Shown: in pieces, positions 1-6,502 of the stretch
Numbering within the stretch: the stretch's first letter is position 1
Layout of the letters: each line of letters opens with the position of its first letter
NCBI GenBank assembly: GCA_013813345.1
Contig: JACCRW010000039.1
Coordinates: 1-11,747 of the forward strand
DNA length: 11,747 bases
Direction of reading: 5' to 3'
From: Actinomycetota bacterium
GTDB taxonomy: Bacteria > Actinomycetota > Thermoleophilia > Gaiellales > Gaiellaceae
Program-made: the position numbers and the translations under genes
Notes under the pieces: model-generated
Database searches by the model: none
Told to the model about the DNA's origin: nothing
What the model saw: the letters and a program-made list of their open reading frames with translations, nothing else

Positions 1-2
1 AC

Positions 3-134
3 GTCAGCGGCGCCCTCTCGATCGTCCGCGCGACGAGCGCCAAGCATTGCGTCGAGCTGACGGGCTCCTCCGTGACGTGGTCGTATACCGGCCCTGGCGG
101 CGCGCCGACCTTCGGCCGCTGCAGCCGAGGCTAG
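3..134 (+). CDS. C-terminal fragment of a secreted, possibly pilin-like protein (5' end outside window)
   Basis: Frame 3 is open from the left edge to a TAG at 132-134 and gives the last 43 residues of a protein whose start lies outside the window. The tail contains two cysteines about 25 residues apart, with an aromatic/Gly-Pro-Gly-Gly stretch between them (HCVEL, TWSYTGPGG, FGRCSRG). That pattern resembles the disulfide-closed C-termini of small actinobacterial type IV prepilin-like proteins, but this is recalled family resemblance only. The defining N-terminal prepilin signal cannot be seen. The other two forward frames give no convincing protein here. It lies 29 bp upstream of the permease gene on the same strand. 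It does not look like the C-terminus of a peptide-binding lipoprotein, so it is probably not the missing substrate-binding subunit. Confidence 0.45.
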   Translation, partial: VSGALSIVRATSAKHCVELTGSSVTWSYTGPGGAPTFGRCSRG

Positions 135-163
135 CCCACCTCCGGAGCGGGTAGGTCGAGCGC

Positions 164-923
164 ATGTCGCTTGCCGGCTTCATCCTTCGGCGCGTCTTGT
201 GGACGATCCCGCTCGTCCTCCTCGTCATGCTCGCGACCTACGCCCTGCTCCGCGGCGCAGGCGGCAGTGCGTTCACGCCTCCGGAGGGGTACATCGGCGT
301 CCCGGAGACCTACGAGCGCTTCCTGCGCGACTTCTACCACCTCGAGCCGTGGCTCGTCGAGTTCGCCCATTACGTCAAGAACGTCGTCACGTTCGACTTC
401 GGGCCGTCGCTCGTCCAGCGCAACCTCACCGTGGACGACGTCGTCGAGGGCGCCGCGCCGATCACGCTCCAGCTCGTCCTCCTCGCGGCAGCGTGGTCGA
501 TTCCGCTCGGCATCGCGACCGGCCTCGTCGCAGCCGTCAACCGTAACGGCCTCGTCGACCGCCTCCTGACCTCGACCGCGACCGTTCTTCTCGTCGTCCC
601 CGTCTTCTTCGTCGCCTACGTCGCCGGCCGATATCTCGCGCGCGAATGGCACCTGCTCGAGCTTGGCTGGGAGAGCTGGGAGACGCGGCTTGCCGCCTCG
701 CTCGTGCTGGCGCTTGCGCCGATCGGCTACGTCGCGCGGCTCGTCCGGGCGGCGGTCGTCGATTCCGGGCGCGTCGTCGTTCTACGTCGAGGCGGCGAGG
801 ACGAGAGACACGCCGGTGCTGCTTGGCGTCACCGTCGTGCTCGCGATCTTCGTGATCGTCGCGAACACGATCGCCGACATCGTGTTGGCGCTGCTCGATC
901 CGCGAGTGCTGGAGCGCCGGTGA
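164..923 (+). pseudogene. DppB/OppB-type ABC transporter permease, frameshifted and lacking the EAA segment
   Basis: This is an inner-membrane permease of the peptide/nickel ABC importer family (BPD_transp_1). From ATG 164 the protein begins with the family's RRVLWTIPLVLL first helix, an extracytoplasmic loop, and the DFGPSL...ITLQL entry to the core helices. It stays convincing to about Asp200 (near 763). After that the frame turns into Arg-rich nonsense running to a stop at 1153. The genuine C-terminus is in the next frame: IPGASSFYVEA, RDTPVLLG, then a last helix and LLDPRVLERR, ending at TGA 921-923. Joining the two parts gives about 253 residues against roughly 305-340 for the family. 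The missing stretch is the cytoplasmic loop with the EAA motif that docks the ATPase, plus the following helix. The change is therefore an internal deletion of roughly 150-170 bp that is also out of frame, not a simple one-base slip. The product would be non-functional if the sequence is correct. Confidence 0.8.
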
Positions 924-1749
924 GTCGCATCCGCGCGCTCACAAGCAACCGAGCCTCCTTGTCGCGATGCTGGTTCTGGCGGCGCTCGCGGCCTACTGCC
1001 TCGGCTGGCCGGCGCTCTCTCCGCACGACGCGAACGGCGTCGACCTCTCCCGCTCCCGGCAAGGGCCGAGCTGGGCGCATCCGCTCGGGACCGATCAGCT
1101 CGGTCGAGATCTCCTCGCTCGCCTCGCCGCGGGCGGCCGGACGACGTTCCTGATCGCCGGGGGCGCGCTCGCGGTCATCCTCGCGATCGGCACTCTCTAC
1201 GGCACGCTTGCCGGGCTGGCGGGAGGCAGGATCGACGACGCCCTGATGCGGCTCGTCGACGGCCTGCTCGCGATCCCGCGCCTGCCGATCGCGATCGTGA
1301 TCCTGGTCGTGCTCAGCGTGCACGCGCAGACGATCGCGGCGATGGCGTTCGCGCTCTCGATCGCGAGCTGGATGCTCACGGCTCGGCTCGTCCGCGGCGA
1401 GGTGCGAGCGCTCAAGCAGAAGCAGTTCGTCGTCGCCGCGCGGGCGTCCGGTGCGTCCTGGACGCGAATCGCCCGCCGCCACGTCTTCCCGAACACGGCC
1501 GGAACGATCCTGATCGCCGTCTTCCTCGAGCTGCCGGCGGTGATCCTGGGCGAGGCGTTCTTGTCGGTGCTCGGCCTCGGGCCGAACCCGCCGACGGCGA
1601 CCTGGGGGAACATCGCCCAGGGCGGGCTCCAGTTCTTCCGGCTCTGGGAGATGCTCCTCGCGACGGCTGCGATCACCGTCTTCGTGCTCTCTGCGAACGT
1701 GATCGCAGACGGGCTCCACGACGCGCTCGACCCGCGACGCGCCGAGTGA
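920..1749 (+). CDS. DppC/OppC-type ABC transporter permease, 5' end broken by a one-base deletion
   Basis: This is the second inner-membrane permease of a peptide-type ABC importer. The main frame from ATG 967 (260 residues) shows the family hallmark HPLGTDQLGRDLL, about five hydrophobic segments, the intact EAA loop (VVAARASGASWTRIARRHVFPN) and the typical LDPR ending. The natural start is probably GTG 920, whose bases overlap the TGA 921-923 of the upstream permease. That frame encodes SRIRALTSNRASL, a normal DppC amino terminus, but it is one base out of register with the rest. One extra base near 959 would restore a continuous protein of about 276 residues. As written, translation could begin only at ATG 967, inside the first transmembrane helix. 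No substrate-binding protein or ATPase gene lies nearby, so its partners are unknown. The family assignment is firm; whether a working protein is made is doubtful. Confidence 0.75.
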
Positions 1750-1789
1750 GAGCCGACGGGGATCGGGGCGCCGGCGTTGCGGTTGGCGG

Positions 1790-2259
1790 GTGACATACGC
1801 CGTCGCACGCCGCATCTCGTTTCTGGTTGCGCTGCTCGCGCTGGCGCTTCCCAGCACCACTCACGCCAAGCTCTCGCTCCAGTTCGATCGAGCGTCGGCT
1901 CGTGCCGGTGACCGCGTCTCGCTCGGGTTCGGGGAGTACTTCGCGAGCATGCACAACGTCGTACACGTGTATCTCGTCCACGCACCCATCCTCGGCAACG
2001 TGATCCGGCCGATGAGCGGCGGCGGTTTGCAGCGCCTCAGCCCACCACCCCGCCTGGCAGGCGTCCACAAGCTCGGACGCACGCTCAGCGGAAGTCCGGC
2101 CTCACCTTCCTCGTGCCGTCCGTGCGTCCCGGACGGTATGCGGCAGTGATCTTGTGCTCGACCTGCGCGCATCCGTATCTGCTCGCGGCCTTCCAGGGTG
2201 GTTTCCCGGACGACGCCTACGTTCGGCCGACCCGCGCACTCCTGAGAGTGCTGCGCTAG
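1790..2259 (+). pseudogene. Small exported protein of unknown function, interrupted by a one-base frameshift
   Basis: GTG 1790 opens a protein with a basic start (ARRISF), a hydrophobic core (LVALLALALP) and a signal-peptidase-I-like THA cleavage site. The mature part has an extracellular all-beta flavour (LSLQFDRASARAGDRVSLGFGEYF, then VHVYLVHAP). The open frame runs to TGA 2147-2149, but its last 20 residues look wrong. In the next frame, from about 2092 to TAG 2257-2259, the sequence continues sensibly: SGLTFLVPSVRPGRYAAVILC, STC, HPYLLAAFQ, then RALLRVLR. One missing base around 2090 explains this, and the restored protein would be about 156 residues. The CSTC motif and the 'LTFLVPSVRPGRY' phrase resemble small secreted actinobacterial proteins I cannot name. 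No function is assigned. It lies 40 bp after the permease gene on the same strand and could share its transcript. Confidence 0.65.
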
Positions 2260-2260
2260 C

Positions 2261-2286
2261 GGGCCGGCGGGCCCCCTGAGCTCAGG
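2261..2286. terminator. Candidate bidirectional hairpin between convergent genes
   Basis: The 22-bp gap between the exported-protein stop (2259) and the HEPN-gene stop (2282) is almost entirely self-complementary. GGGCC at 2261-2265 can pair with GGCCC at 2270-2274 around a GGCG loop. It is followed directly by the perfect 12-bp palindrome CCTGAGCTCAGG at 2275-2286. No T-run follows on either strand, so it is not a textbook intrinsic terminator. Its place between two converging genes is the main argument for a termination role. Confidence 0.3.
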
Positions 2287-2689
2287 CCCGAGCGACCCGT
2301 TCCCGGGCTGCGGAGACGAGCTTCGACGCCTGTCTACCCGACCGCTTTCGCATCTCGGCCGAAGCAGGTTCCGGCGAATAGCTCGCCCGAGTCTTGAATC
2401 CAAGCAGGACTCCGAGCGCGTTCCCGAGGTCCGTGCCGCCGGGACGGACTGTCTTCAGGAGATTGACGGCGTCATTGTGACTCTCTCCCTGAGCGTGCCG
2501 TCCGAGCGCATCACAGCAGATCGCATCAGCCGCGGCGATTCCGGCGAGGACGCAGAGCGAGACGTACGCGTCGCCGACCTCCGCAGGATCGGCCGTCAAC
2601 TCGTGGAGCAGCTCGGCCTGTTCGAGAAACTGCTCGGCTTTGCTCAGTCGGCCGACGGCCGCAGTGCGATCGCATGCTCGCGTCCTCAC
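2282..2689 (-). CDS. HEPN-like domain protein, partner of the upstream MNT nucleotidyltransferase
   Basis: This is a 135-residue mostly helical protein. Its GTG start (2687-2689) overlaps the TGA of the upstream nucleotidyltransferase gene by four bases (GTGA), so the two are almost certainly translationally coupled. Helix-rich features include KAEQFLEQAELL near residues 17-28, VGDAYVSLCVLAGIAAADA near 38-56, and a C-terminal part SHNDAVNLLKTV...LGVLLGFKTRASY...SAARERV (70-132). That C-terminal pattern is typical of small HEPN proteins encoded beside MNT proteins. In HEPN-MNT toxin-antitoxin pairs, HEPN is usually an RNase toxin with an R-x4-6-H motif, and the MNT protein inactivates it by nucleotidylation. 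Here the expected region reads KTRASYS, with tyrosine and no histidine after the arginine, so RNase activity is uncertain. The genomic pairing supports the HEPN call; similarity from sequence alone is moderate. Confidence 0.65.
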   Translation of the reverse strand: MRTRACDRTAAVGRLSKAEQFLEQAELLHELTADPAEVGDAYVSLCVLAGIAAADAICCDALGRHAQGESHNDAVNLLKTVRPGGTDLGNALGVLLGFKTRASYSPEPASAEMRKRSGRQASKLVSAARERVARA

Positions 2690-3312
2690 GACTCGGCCCG
2701 ATTTCGGTTGCGTCGAAGCACGGTGCGAACGGAGCCGACGATGTCGATCCCTTCGAACGCCGCTTCGTGGATCATTGGCTCGCTCGTGGTTCCGGTCAGC
2801 TCGCCTTCGCCGTACTCCACGATCCGAGCGTCGTTACCGGTCCAGGCGGTGGCGGAACGTGCAAGCTCGGCAAGTTGGCCTCGCCATCGCTCGTCGTCCG
2901 GGTCGATGAGCGACGCGCGCACGAGGAGCAGATCGAGGTCGCTGGTGACCGTCATGTCGCCACGAGCGGCAGACCCGAACAGCACGACGGCGATCGGCTG
3001 GATCTCCCACGTCTCGATCTGCTCGCGCAGCGCGGCGACGAGCTGGAGCCGTAGGGCGGCGAGCCCGAGGATCCAGGGCGTCGCCAGGTGCTCGTCGTTG
3101 AGTCGGTAGAGATGCGAGTTGCCGATCGATTCGCGGACGGCGACGCCCTGCCGGACGAGCCGGTCGAGCGCGAGCTGAACGGTTCGCAACGCGGCCGGCA
3201 CGCGTTGATGGATCGCACGCCCGGTCAGACCGCCCTGACCACCAGCGAGAACGGTCAGGACATCGCCGTCGACTGCCGGCGAGATGACTTCGAGTGGACG
3301 AGCGAGATTCAT
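2686..3312 (-). CDS. Winged-helix / minimal nucleotidyltransferase (MNT) fusion protein
   Basis: This is a 208-residue protein from ATG 3312. Residues about 14-72 form a winged helix-turn-helix (VLTVLAGGQGGLTGRAIHQ, then a recognition-helix-like RTVQLALDRLVRQGVAV and a wing SHLYRLN). Residues about 106-131 hold the polymerase-beta-type nucleotidyltransferase signature: VVLFGSAARGD, then TSDLDLLLV, with metal ligands Asp125 and Asp127 and a likely third acid at Asp161 (DARIVEY). All the key residues are present, so transferase activity is expected. MNT proteins of HEPN-MNT type VII systems transfer AMP or another nucleotide to the HEPN partner and silence it. The fused winged helix suggests this one also binds DNA, probably its own promoter, where two direct repeats lie 11-41 bp before the start codon. 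It is followed by the HEPN gene with a 4-bp overlap. Confidence 0.85.
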   Translation of the reverse strand: MNLARPLEVISPAVDGDVLTVLAGGQGGLTGRAIHQRVPAALRTVQLALDRLVRQGVAVRESIGNSHLYRLNDEHLATPWILGLAALRLQLVAALREQIETWEIQPIAVVLFGSAARGDMTVTSDLDLLLVRASLIDPDDERWRGQLAELARSATAWTGNDARIVEYGEGELTGTTSEPMIHEAAFEGIDIVGSVRTVLRRNRNRAES

Positions 3313-3322
3313 CGTCTGTATA

Positions 3323-3353
3323 GAATAACAGTCAAGCGACTCGAATTACAGTC
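3323..3353 (-). promoter_or_regulatory. Two 11-bp direct repeats with 20-bp period upstream of the MNT gene: candidate operator
   Basis: On the + strand GAATAACAGTC (3323-3333) and GAATTACAGTC (3343-3353) match at 10 of 11 bases and start exactly 20 bp apart, about two helical turns. They lie immediately upstream of the MNT start codon (3312) in an unusually AT-rich patch of a GC-rich window. Read on the - strand, a weak -10-like TATACA lies at 3317-3322, just downstream. No convincing -35 was found. A tandem site for two winged-helix units on the same DNA face, most simply the MNT protein itself, is an inference. Confidence 0.55.
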
Positions 3354-3471
3354 GTGCGGCTAATAGAGTCGGCGGGAGTTTCCGCCGGTCGTGGGGAACG
3401 CACGTCCACTGGACGCGGCTCGCCGACCGAGTGCCGTCGATCCAAGTCGGAGCTCTTGATTGCCCGCCGGA

Positions 3472-4605
3472 TCAGCCACCGGCGCGTGGCCGGGACGGCG
3501 CGCCGATCCATTCCGCGAAGAGCGGGTCGACGATCACGTACTTCCGCTCGTGGAGCTCGATCTCGGCGGCGGCAAGCAGTCGGGGGAGCGCCTTCCGGAC
3601 CATGTCCTTGGTCAGGCTGAGCCGCCGCAGGACGTCCGTCCGGTACGGCGAGCCGCCGCCGTCGACGAGCGCTCTCAGGGTTTTCTGCTGGGACGTGTCG
3701 AGCCCACGCCACTGCGCCTCGAACTCGGCGTGCAGCTCGTCGAGCGCGGCCTCGTGCGCCGTCTCCCAGTCCGCGAACGTCGCCGTCTCGCCCTGAGAGA
3801 CCTCTTCCCAGACGAGATGGGCGAGGAGCATCGCCTGCTTCGGATGCCCGTCGGCCGATTCGAGGAGCGGGTTGAGCGCATCGCCCACATCGCGGCCCGT
3901 CTCCCGGAAACGCTCGATGACGTACGCGGCGATGTCCCGGTCGGCGAGGCGGCCGAGCCGCATCGGCACGGCCGATCCGTACAGGGGACGATCCCGGCTC
4001 TCGAAGAGCTGCTTCATCAGGCCCGGCTCCGAGCCGGCGAAGACGTAGGACGCGACGGAGCCGTGATACTGGATATGGCTCCGGATCAGCCCGTCGAGGC
4101 CGGGGATCTTGTCGATGTCCTGGAACTCGTCGAGTACGATGAACGCTCGATAGCCGCCGTGCTTCTCCAGCTCCAGCGGGAGCGCGAGGAGCGTGTGCAG
4201 AGCGGGCAGGGGATCGGCCTTGGAGTCGAGCTGCAGCCGGGCGCTGATCCCGAAGGCGCCCAAGGAGAGCCCGACTCCCGTGGTCTTCAAGAACGAATCG
4301 ATCTTGCCGCGAATTGCGCCCTTGAGCTGCTGGGAGTACGCCCGTTCGAACCTCACGGCCACGTCGGCCAGGGAGACGGCGCGGTAGAGGTCGACGTGAA
4401 TCGGGACGAGCCCTTCCTCCGTCGCCCCTTCCTGGAGCGCTTTCAGCAGCAGGCTGGTCTTCCCGTACTTCCTGGGTGCGTAGAGCCGAACGTAGTGTCC
4501 ACCCACGGCCTTCTTCAGCAGCTCGTGCGTTTCGTCGTCGCGATCGATGACGTCCTCTGCGGCGAGTGGATGGGAGTAGATGAAGGGGTTGAGATCGTCG
4601 ATCAT
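3472..4605 (-). CDS. Archaeal-type / STAND-like P-loop ATPase with C-terminal winged helix
   Basis: This is a 377-residue ATPase from ATG 4605. Residues 41-52 carry the Walker A loop in the form LYAPRKYGKTSL. Walker B is AFIVLDEFQDID at 154-165, with acidic Asp159-Glu160. YVFAGSEPGLM (187-197) fits a sensor-1 strand, and ADGHPKQAMLL (251-261) carries the GxP-type helical-domain motif seen in STAND and ORC/Cdc6-like ATPases. Residues about 303-367 look like a winged helix (SQQKTLRALVDGG, then SLTKDMVRKALPRLLAAAEIE, then KYVIVDPLFAEW). This is the layout of the 'archaeal ATPase' family (ATPase_2), found scattered across bacteria and archaea, often near toxin-antitoxin or mobile genes. Its cellular role is generally unknown. 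There is no signal peptide or membrane segment. It is transcribed toward the MNT-HEPN pair with a 159-bp gap, and a three-armed repeat overlaps its promoter. Confidence 0.8.
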   Translation of the reverse strand: MIDDLNPFIYSHPLAAEDVIDRDDETHELLKKAVGGHYVRLYAPRKYGKTSLLLKALQEGATEEGLVPIHVDLYRAVSLADVAVRFERAYSQQLKGAIRGKIDSFLKTTGVGLSLGAFGISARLQLDSKADPLPALHTLLALPLELEKHGGYRAFIVLDEFQDIDKIPGLDGLIRSHIQYHGSVASYVFAGSEPGLMKQLFESRDRPLYGSAVPMRLGRLADRDIAAYVIERFRETGRDVGDALNPLLESADGHPKQAMLLAHLVWEEVSQGETATFADWETAHEAALDELHAEFEAQWRGLDTSQQKTLRALVDGGGSPYRTDVLRRLSLTKDMVRKALPRLLAAAEIELHERKYVIVDPLFAEWIGAPSRPRAGG

Positions 4606-4610
4606 GCTTG

Positions 4611-4639
4611 GTAGTCTACCAGACTACATATAAGTAGTC
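4611..4639. promoter_or_regulatory. Three alternating GTAGTC/GACTAC arms around a TATA box: candidate promoter-operator
   Basis: GTAGTCT (4611-4617), AGACTAC (4621-4627) and GTAGTC (4634-4639) form two overlapping dyads that share the middle arm: GTAGTCT-ACC-AGACTAC and GACTAC-ATATAA-GTAGTC. Arm starts are 11 and 12 bp apart, close to one helical turn. The AT spacer reads TTATAT toward the ATPase and TATAAG toward the transglycosylase gene, so either or both could be a -10 box. If TTATAT serves the ATPase, its transcript would start inside the first dyad with only about 10-15 nt before ATG 4605. This would suit tight repression, perhaps by the ATPase's own winged helix (inference). Confidence 0.55.
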
Positions 4640-4720
4640 CGTGAGACGCAAGCGGCAGTCGTCTCGGGGACACCATACGCAGGAAGGAGGCGGTCGCGGC
4701 GGGGCGAAACACTCTGGTCC

Positions 4721-5764
4721 GTGCGCTTTCGATCGACTCTCGTGCTCGCTGCCGTGGCGTTCGCGCTGGCCTCGCCGGCGCATGCGGCCAACCCTCAGAT
4801 CGCAGGGCTGCAGGTCGCCCTGCGCGCCTACGGCTTCTATCTCGGGCCGATAGACGGCGTCTCGGGGCGGGGCACGGCGACGGCGGTGCGCGCCTTCCAG
4901 CGCTCGAGCAGACTCGCGGTCGACGGCGTTCCCGGAGCGACGACGCGGCGAGCTCTCGGCCGGCTCGGCGCCCCGCTCTACGGGAAGCGGACACTCATCC
5001 AAGGCCGCGTCGGCTGGGACGTCTCGGTGCTCCAGTACCTGCTCGCCCGGCACGGGGTCGGCCGCGTGATCGACGGCTACTACGGCGGAGAGACCGTGCT
5101 CGCCGTGCGTCGGTTCCAGCGCCGCGCGAAGCTCGCCGTCGACGGAATCGCTGGGCCTGCAACGCTGCGCGCACTCGGCGGCGCGGCCCGAAGCACGCGA
5201 TTGCCCGACCGACGCTACCTCGTCCGAGCCGGCGACTCGTTGACCGCGATCGCCGAGAAGCACGGAACGTCGCTCCGCTCGCTTGCGAGCACGAACCGAC
5301 TCGACCCGGCGCGGCCGCTCCTGATCGGGACGCGCTTGCGGATTCCCCGGGCGGCCTCGGCGCCGCTCGCTGCGCCGCCGTCGCTGGTCCGGGCGACGAT
5401 TACCGCCACCGCGACGCGCTACGGCGTCGACCCCTCGCTCGCTCGCGCGCTTGCGTGGATGGAGTCCGGGTTCCAGCCGCACGTCGTCTCCTCCGCAGGG
5501 GCTCTGGGTGTCATGCAGGTGACGCCTCCGACGTGGGATTTCGTCGAGACGGTGCTCCTCGGCAGCAACGTGCCGAGGACGACCGAGGGCAACATCCGGG
5601 TTGGTGTCGTCTTCCTGAGCCACCTCCTGCGGGAGTTCCGCGGCGACGAGCGGCTTGCCCTCGCCGCCTACTATCAGGGTGCGAAAGCGGTTCGCGAACA
5701 TGGGCTCTACGACGAGACGCGCACCTACGTCGAGGCGATTCGCTCGCTGCGAGGTCGCGTCTGA
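4721..5764 (+). CDS. Secreted lytic transglycosylase: two peptidoglycan-binding domains, LysM and SLT
   Basis: This is a 347-residue exported cell-wall enzyme. GTG 4721 is the only in-frame start that gives a clean signal peptide (FRSTLVLAAVAFALA, cleavage after AHA near residue 22). The purine-rich AGGAAGGAGG at 4681-4690 lies too far upstream to be its ribosome site. Two PG_binding_1 repeats follow at about 26-80 (LQVALRAYGFYLGPIDG, AVDGVPGATTRRAL) and 96-152 (LQYLLARHGVG, AVDGIAGPATLRAL). A LysM domain follows at about 165-208 (YLVRAGDSLTAIAEKHGTS...LLIGTRLRIP). The SLT domain fills about 222-340, with catalytic Glu248 in AWMESGF and the GVMQVTPPTW motif. Such enzymes cleave the MurNAc-GlcNAc bond of peptidoglycan outside the membrane; three binding modules would anchor this one to the wall. 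It runs divergently from the ATPase gene and is followed after 20 bp by the methyltransferase gene. Confidence 0.9.
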   Translation: MRFRSTLVLAAVAFALASPAHAANPQIAGLQVALRAYGFYLGPIDGVSGRGTATAVRAFQRSSRLAVDGVPGATTRRALGRLGAPLYGKRTLIQGRVGWDVSVLQYLLARHGVGRVIDGYYGGETVLAVRRFQRRAKLAVDGIAGPATLRALGGAARSTRLPDRRYLVRAGDSLTAIAEKHGTSLRSLASTNRLDPARPLLIGTRLRIPRAASAPLAAPPSLVRATITATATRYGVDPSLARALAWMESGFQPHVVSSAGALGVMQVTPPTWDFVETVLLGSNVPRTTEGNIRVGVVFLSHLLREFRGDERLALAAYYQGAKAVREHGLYDETRTYVEAIRSLRGRV

Positions 5765-5784
5765 GCGACGATGCCCGCTGGGCG

Positions 5785-6501
5785 ATGCGGGCGCGCTCCT
5801 TCGGCTCGAACGCCGACGCCTATGAGCGGACGCGGCCGCTGTATCCCGAGGAGGCCGTTCGTTGGGTGGTCGGCGACGACCCCCGTCGTATCCTCGATCT
5901 CGGCGCGGGAACCGGGAAGCTGACTCGGTCGCTCGTCGCCCTTGGTCACGACGTGATCGCGGTCGAGCCCTCGTCCGAGATGATCGGACAGCTTCGGCTG
6001 GCGCTACCGGGCGTCGAGGCGCTGGAGGGTGCGGCGGAGCGGATTCCGATCCCGCCGGGTCGGGTGGACGTCGTCACCGCCGGGCAGGCCTTCCACTGGT
6101 TCGACGCCGAGCTCGCGTTGCCGGAGATCGCGCGCGTGCTTCGCCCCGGCGGGACGATCGGCCTGCTCTGGAATCTCTGGGACGAGGAGAGTTCGCTCGT
6201 CGCTCGGATGTACGATCTGCTCCCGCCTTTCGGTGGGGCCGGGGAGCCGGAGCCGACCGCGTCGCTCGAGCGCAGCGAGCTCTTCGGACCGCTCGAGGAG
6301 GCGAGCTTCAATTGGACTCGCACTCTCCTGCGGGAGGAGCTCGTGGAGGGAGTCGGCACGCAATCGTCGGTCGCCACCTTGTCCGGCGCCGACCGGGCCG
6401 ACCGACTCGCAGCGGTCGGCCGGTTCTGGGACGAGGAGTCGGCCGGCGGCGTCCTCGAGCTGCCGTATCGAACGCACGCCTATCGCGCCAACCGTCTTTG
6501 A
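5785..6501 (+). CDS. Class I SAM-dependent methyltransferase (UbiE/Methyltransf_11 type)
   Basis: This is a 238-residue cytoplasmic methyltransferase, substrate unknown. Motif I is ILDLGAGTGKLTRSL (36-50), which binds S-adenosylmethionine. The acidic residue after the second strand is Glu61 in VIAVEPSSEM. Motif II is RVDVVTAGQAFHWFD (93-107), and ARVLRPGGTIGLLWN (116-130) closes the Rossmann core. The AFHWF phrase and the opening SFGSNADAYERTRP, YP are typical of actinobacterial proteins annotated only as class I methyltransferases. ATG 5785 is chosen because it directly precedes this conserved N-terminus; the frame is open further upstream, but only across the end of the transglycosylase gene. 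It starts 20 bp after the transglycosylase stop and is probably co-transcribed with it, although no functional link is evident. Its frame appears intact. Confidence 0.85.
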   Translation: MRARSFGSNADAYERTRPLYPEEAVRWVVGDDPRRILDLGAGTGKLTRSLVALGHDVIAVEPSSEMIGQLRLALPGVEALEGAAERIPIPPGRVDVVTAGQAFHWFDAELALPEIARVLRPGGTIGLLWNLWDEESSLVARMYDLLPPFGGAGEPEPTASLERSELFGPLEEASFNWTRTLLREELVEGVGTQSSVATLSGADRADRLAAVGRFWDEESAGGVLELPYRTHAYRANRL

Positions 6502-6502
6502 A

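Noticed and set aside
923..1153. C-terminal extension of the DppB-like frame to the stop at 1153
   Set aside because: The residues after about Asp200 are Arg/Ala-rich with no membrane helices, and they overlap the start of the next permease; the genuine C-terminus is in the neighbouring frame and ends at 923.
829..1860. 343-codon open frame on the - strand across the permeases
   Set aside because: Highly charged, repetitive antisense translation; the + strand shows clear permease signatures in the same stretch.
2477..3109. 210-codon + strand frame opposite the HEPN and MNT genes
   Set aside because: Ser/Arg-rich shadow translation with no domain; the opposite strand carries the nucleotidyltransferase signature and a coupled start.
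3330..3335. TTGACT on the - strand as -35 box of the MNT gene
   Set aside because: The nearest -10-like element (TATACA) is only seven bases away; the TTGACT is explained by its place in the direct repeat.
3460..4614. 384-codon open frame on the + strand opposite the ATPase
   Set aside because: It mirrors the whole ATPase gene, which has real motifs. The translation is Glu/Val/Arg-rich with no recognisable domain.
4616..5701. 361-codon open frame on the - strand opposite the transglycosylase
   Set aside because: Antisense shadow rich in Arg and Gly; the + strand protein has four recognisable domains.
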